Origin: a virus
Virus record (IMG/VR): IMGVR_UViG_3300010158_005331
Span: 1-20,551 of that record
Length of the DNA stretch: 20,551 nt
Reading direction: 5' to 3' (one strand)
In this document: one piece after another, positions 20,219 to 20,551 of the stretch
Layout of the letters: each line of letters begins with the position of its first letter
How positions within the stretch are numbered: position 1 is the stretch's first letter
Made by a program: the position numbers and the translations under genes
The notes under the pieces: model-generated
Database searches by the model: none
What the model was told of the DNA's origin: nothing
What the model saw: only the letters and a program-made list of their open reading frames with translations

Positions 20219-20551
20219 TCGTCGTCCTCAACCAGGGTTGCGTCGATGACTTCATCCGGCACCGGCCCGATGCCCAGCATCTTGAGGCTCTCGAGCTGTG
20301 CGTCACTCAGGGCGTCGAAAGATATCGACAGTGCTCCTGGCGCCATGCTGCGGCCCATGCCGTCCTCGGGCCAGTGGCCGGGATGGTCCAGGGCCAAGAG
20401 CTTGGCCGTCCGCTGCTCGATCCGCAGCATCGTCTCGATGGCCTCGATGTCGCCCTCCGTGACCCTTGGCATGATCGCCTCGAGCGCGATGCGCATCCGC
20501 TCCAGCTGCACCCCCGCGTATTCGAGCACGACGTCCTCACGGGTCCGCTTC
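20215..20551 (-). CDS. Probable small terminase subunit, 5' end outside the window
   Basis: The frame is open to the window edge and ends at TGA 20215-20217, overlapping the TerL ATPase start. At least 112 residues are seen. A GTG at 20529 exists, but the frame continues upstream (KRTREDV), so the true start is probably outside. The stretch GDIEAIETMLRIEQRTAKLLALDHP has the form seen in phage small terminase-like proteins (GD-x-x-AI ... R-x-x-x-LL-x-LD-x-P), and the gene sits where the small subunit belongs. It would recognise DNA and load the motor. An unrelated protein of similar form cannot be excluded. Confidence 0.6.
   Translation of the reverse strand, partial: KRTREDVVLEYAGVQLERMRIALEAIMPRVTEGDIEAIETMLRIEQRTAKLLALDHPGHWPEDGMGRSMAPGALSISFDALSDAQLESLKMLGIGPVPDEVIDATLVEDDE

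Noticed and set aside
1-20551. Integrase, lysis genes, capsid gene and tRNAs
   Set aside because: None was seen on either strand; the excisionase-like protein alone does not show that the phage is temperate.

Overview
The window looks like part of a double-stranded DNA bacteriophage genome, either free or integrated. It carries a portal protein, a two-gene large terminase, a probable small terminase, and long runs of tightly packed, mostly unrecognised small genes joined by ATGA and TAATG overlaps. The sequence is GC-rich by eye, with AT-rich patches confined to gaps between genes. A perfect GAAC-N4-GTTC site, the LexA-box form of Gram-positive and actinobacterial hosts, and clear AAGGA/GGAGG ribosome binding sites are compatible with a high-GC Gram-positive host. 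This is only a hint and no host can be named. I saw no integrase, lysis gene, capsid gene, tRNA or CRISPR array.

Layout. 1-1226 (-) is the 5' part of a large Gly/Ala-rich protein with hydrophobic segments that runs off the left edge. 1227-1728 holds two rho-independent terminators enclosing about 380 bp of non-coding DNA with at least eight GGTGAGT repeats in both orientations, a 12-bp dyad and a LexA-like box. 1729-12493 (-) is one long cluster of 21 genes, probably transcribed from a promoter at 12521-12550 and ended by a strong UUCG-loop terminator at 1684-1722. It includes an SSB/annealing-like recombination protein, a GP88-like Cys-rich protein, a zinc ribbon, a second Cys-rich protein, a SWIM zinc-finger protein, an SNF2/SMARCAL1-like helicase, a compact dCTP deaminase and an excisionase-like HTH protein. 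12552-14535 (-) is a second, smaller operon of four unknown genes ending in its own terminator. Two of them carry 9-bp tandem repeats and one has an XRE-like helix-turn-helix. 14536-14809 is a divergent intergenic control region with nested inverted repeats. 14810-18587 (+) is the portal operon: portal, two small unknown proteins, an HExxH metallopeptidase-like protein and a protein with a proline-rich tail. 18555-20551 (-) is the terminase module, convergent with the portal operon and overlapping its 3' end.

How it fits together. The long minus-strand operon is a DNA-metabolism and takeover module: nucleotide pool (dCTP deaminase), DNA remodelling (SNF2 helicase with a SWIM partner) and recombination (annealing-like protein), followed by a small DNA-binding protein next to the repeat-rich region, which may be a replication origin or operator. 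The plus-strand genes and the terminase form the packaging end of the structural region.

The most unusual points are the large terminase cut into ATPase and nuclease genes at a near-duplicated KLRAL segment, the convergent portal/terminase arrangement, the cassette of three small Cys-rich proteins before the SNF2 helicase, a GU-tolerant hairpin that occurs twice, and the repeat region at 1305-1680.
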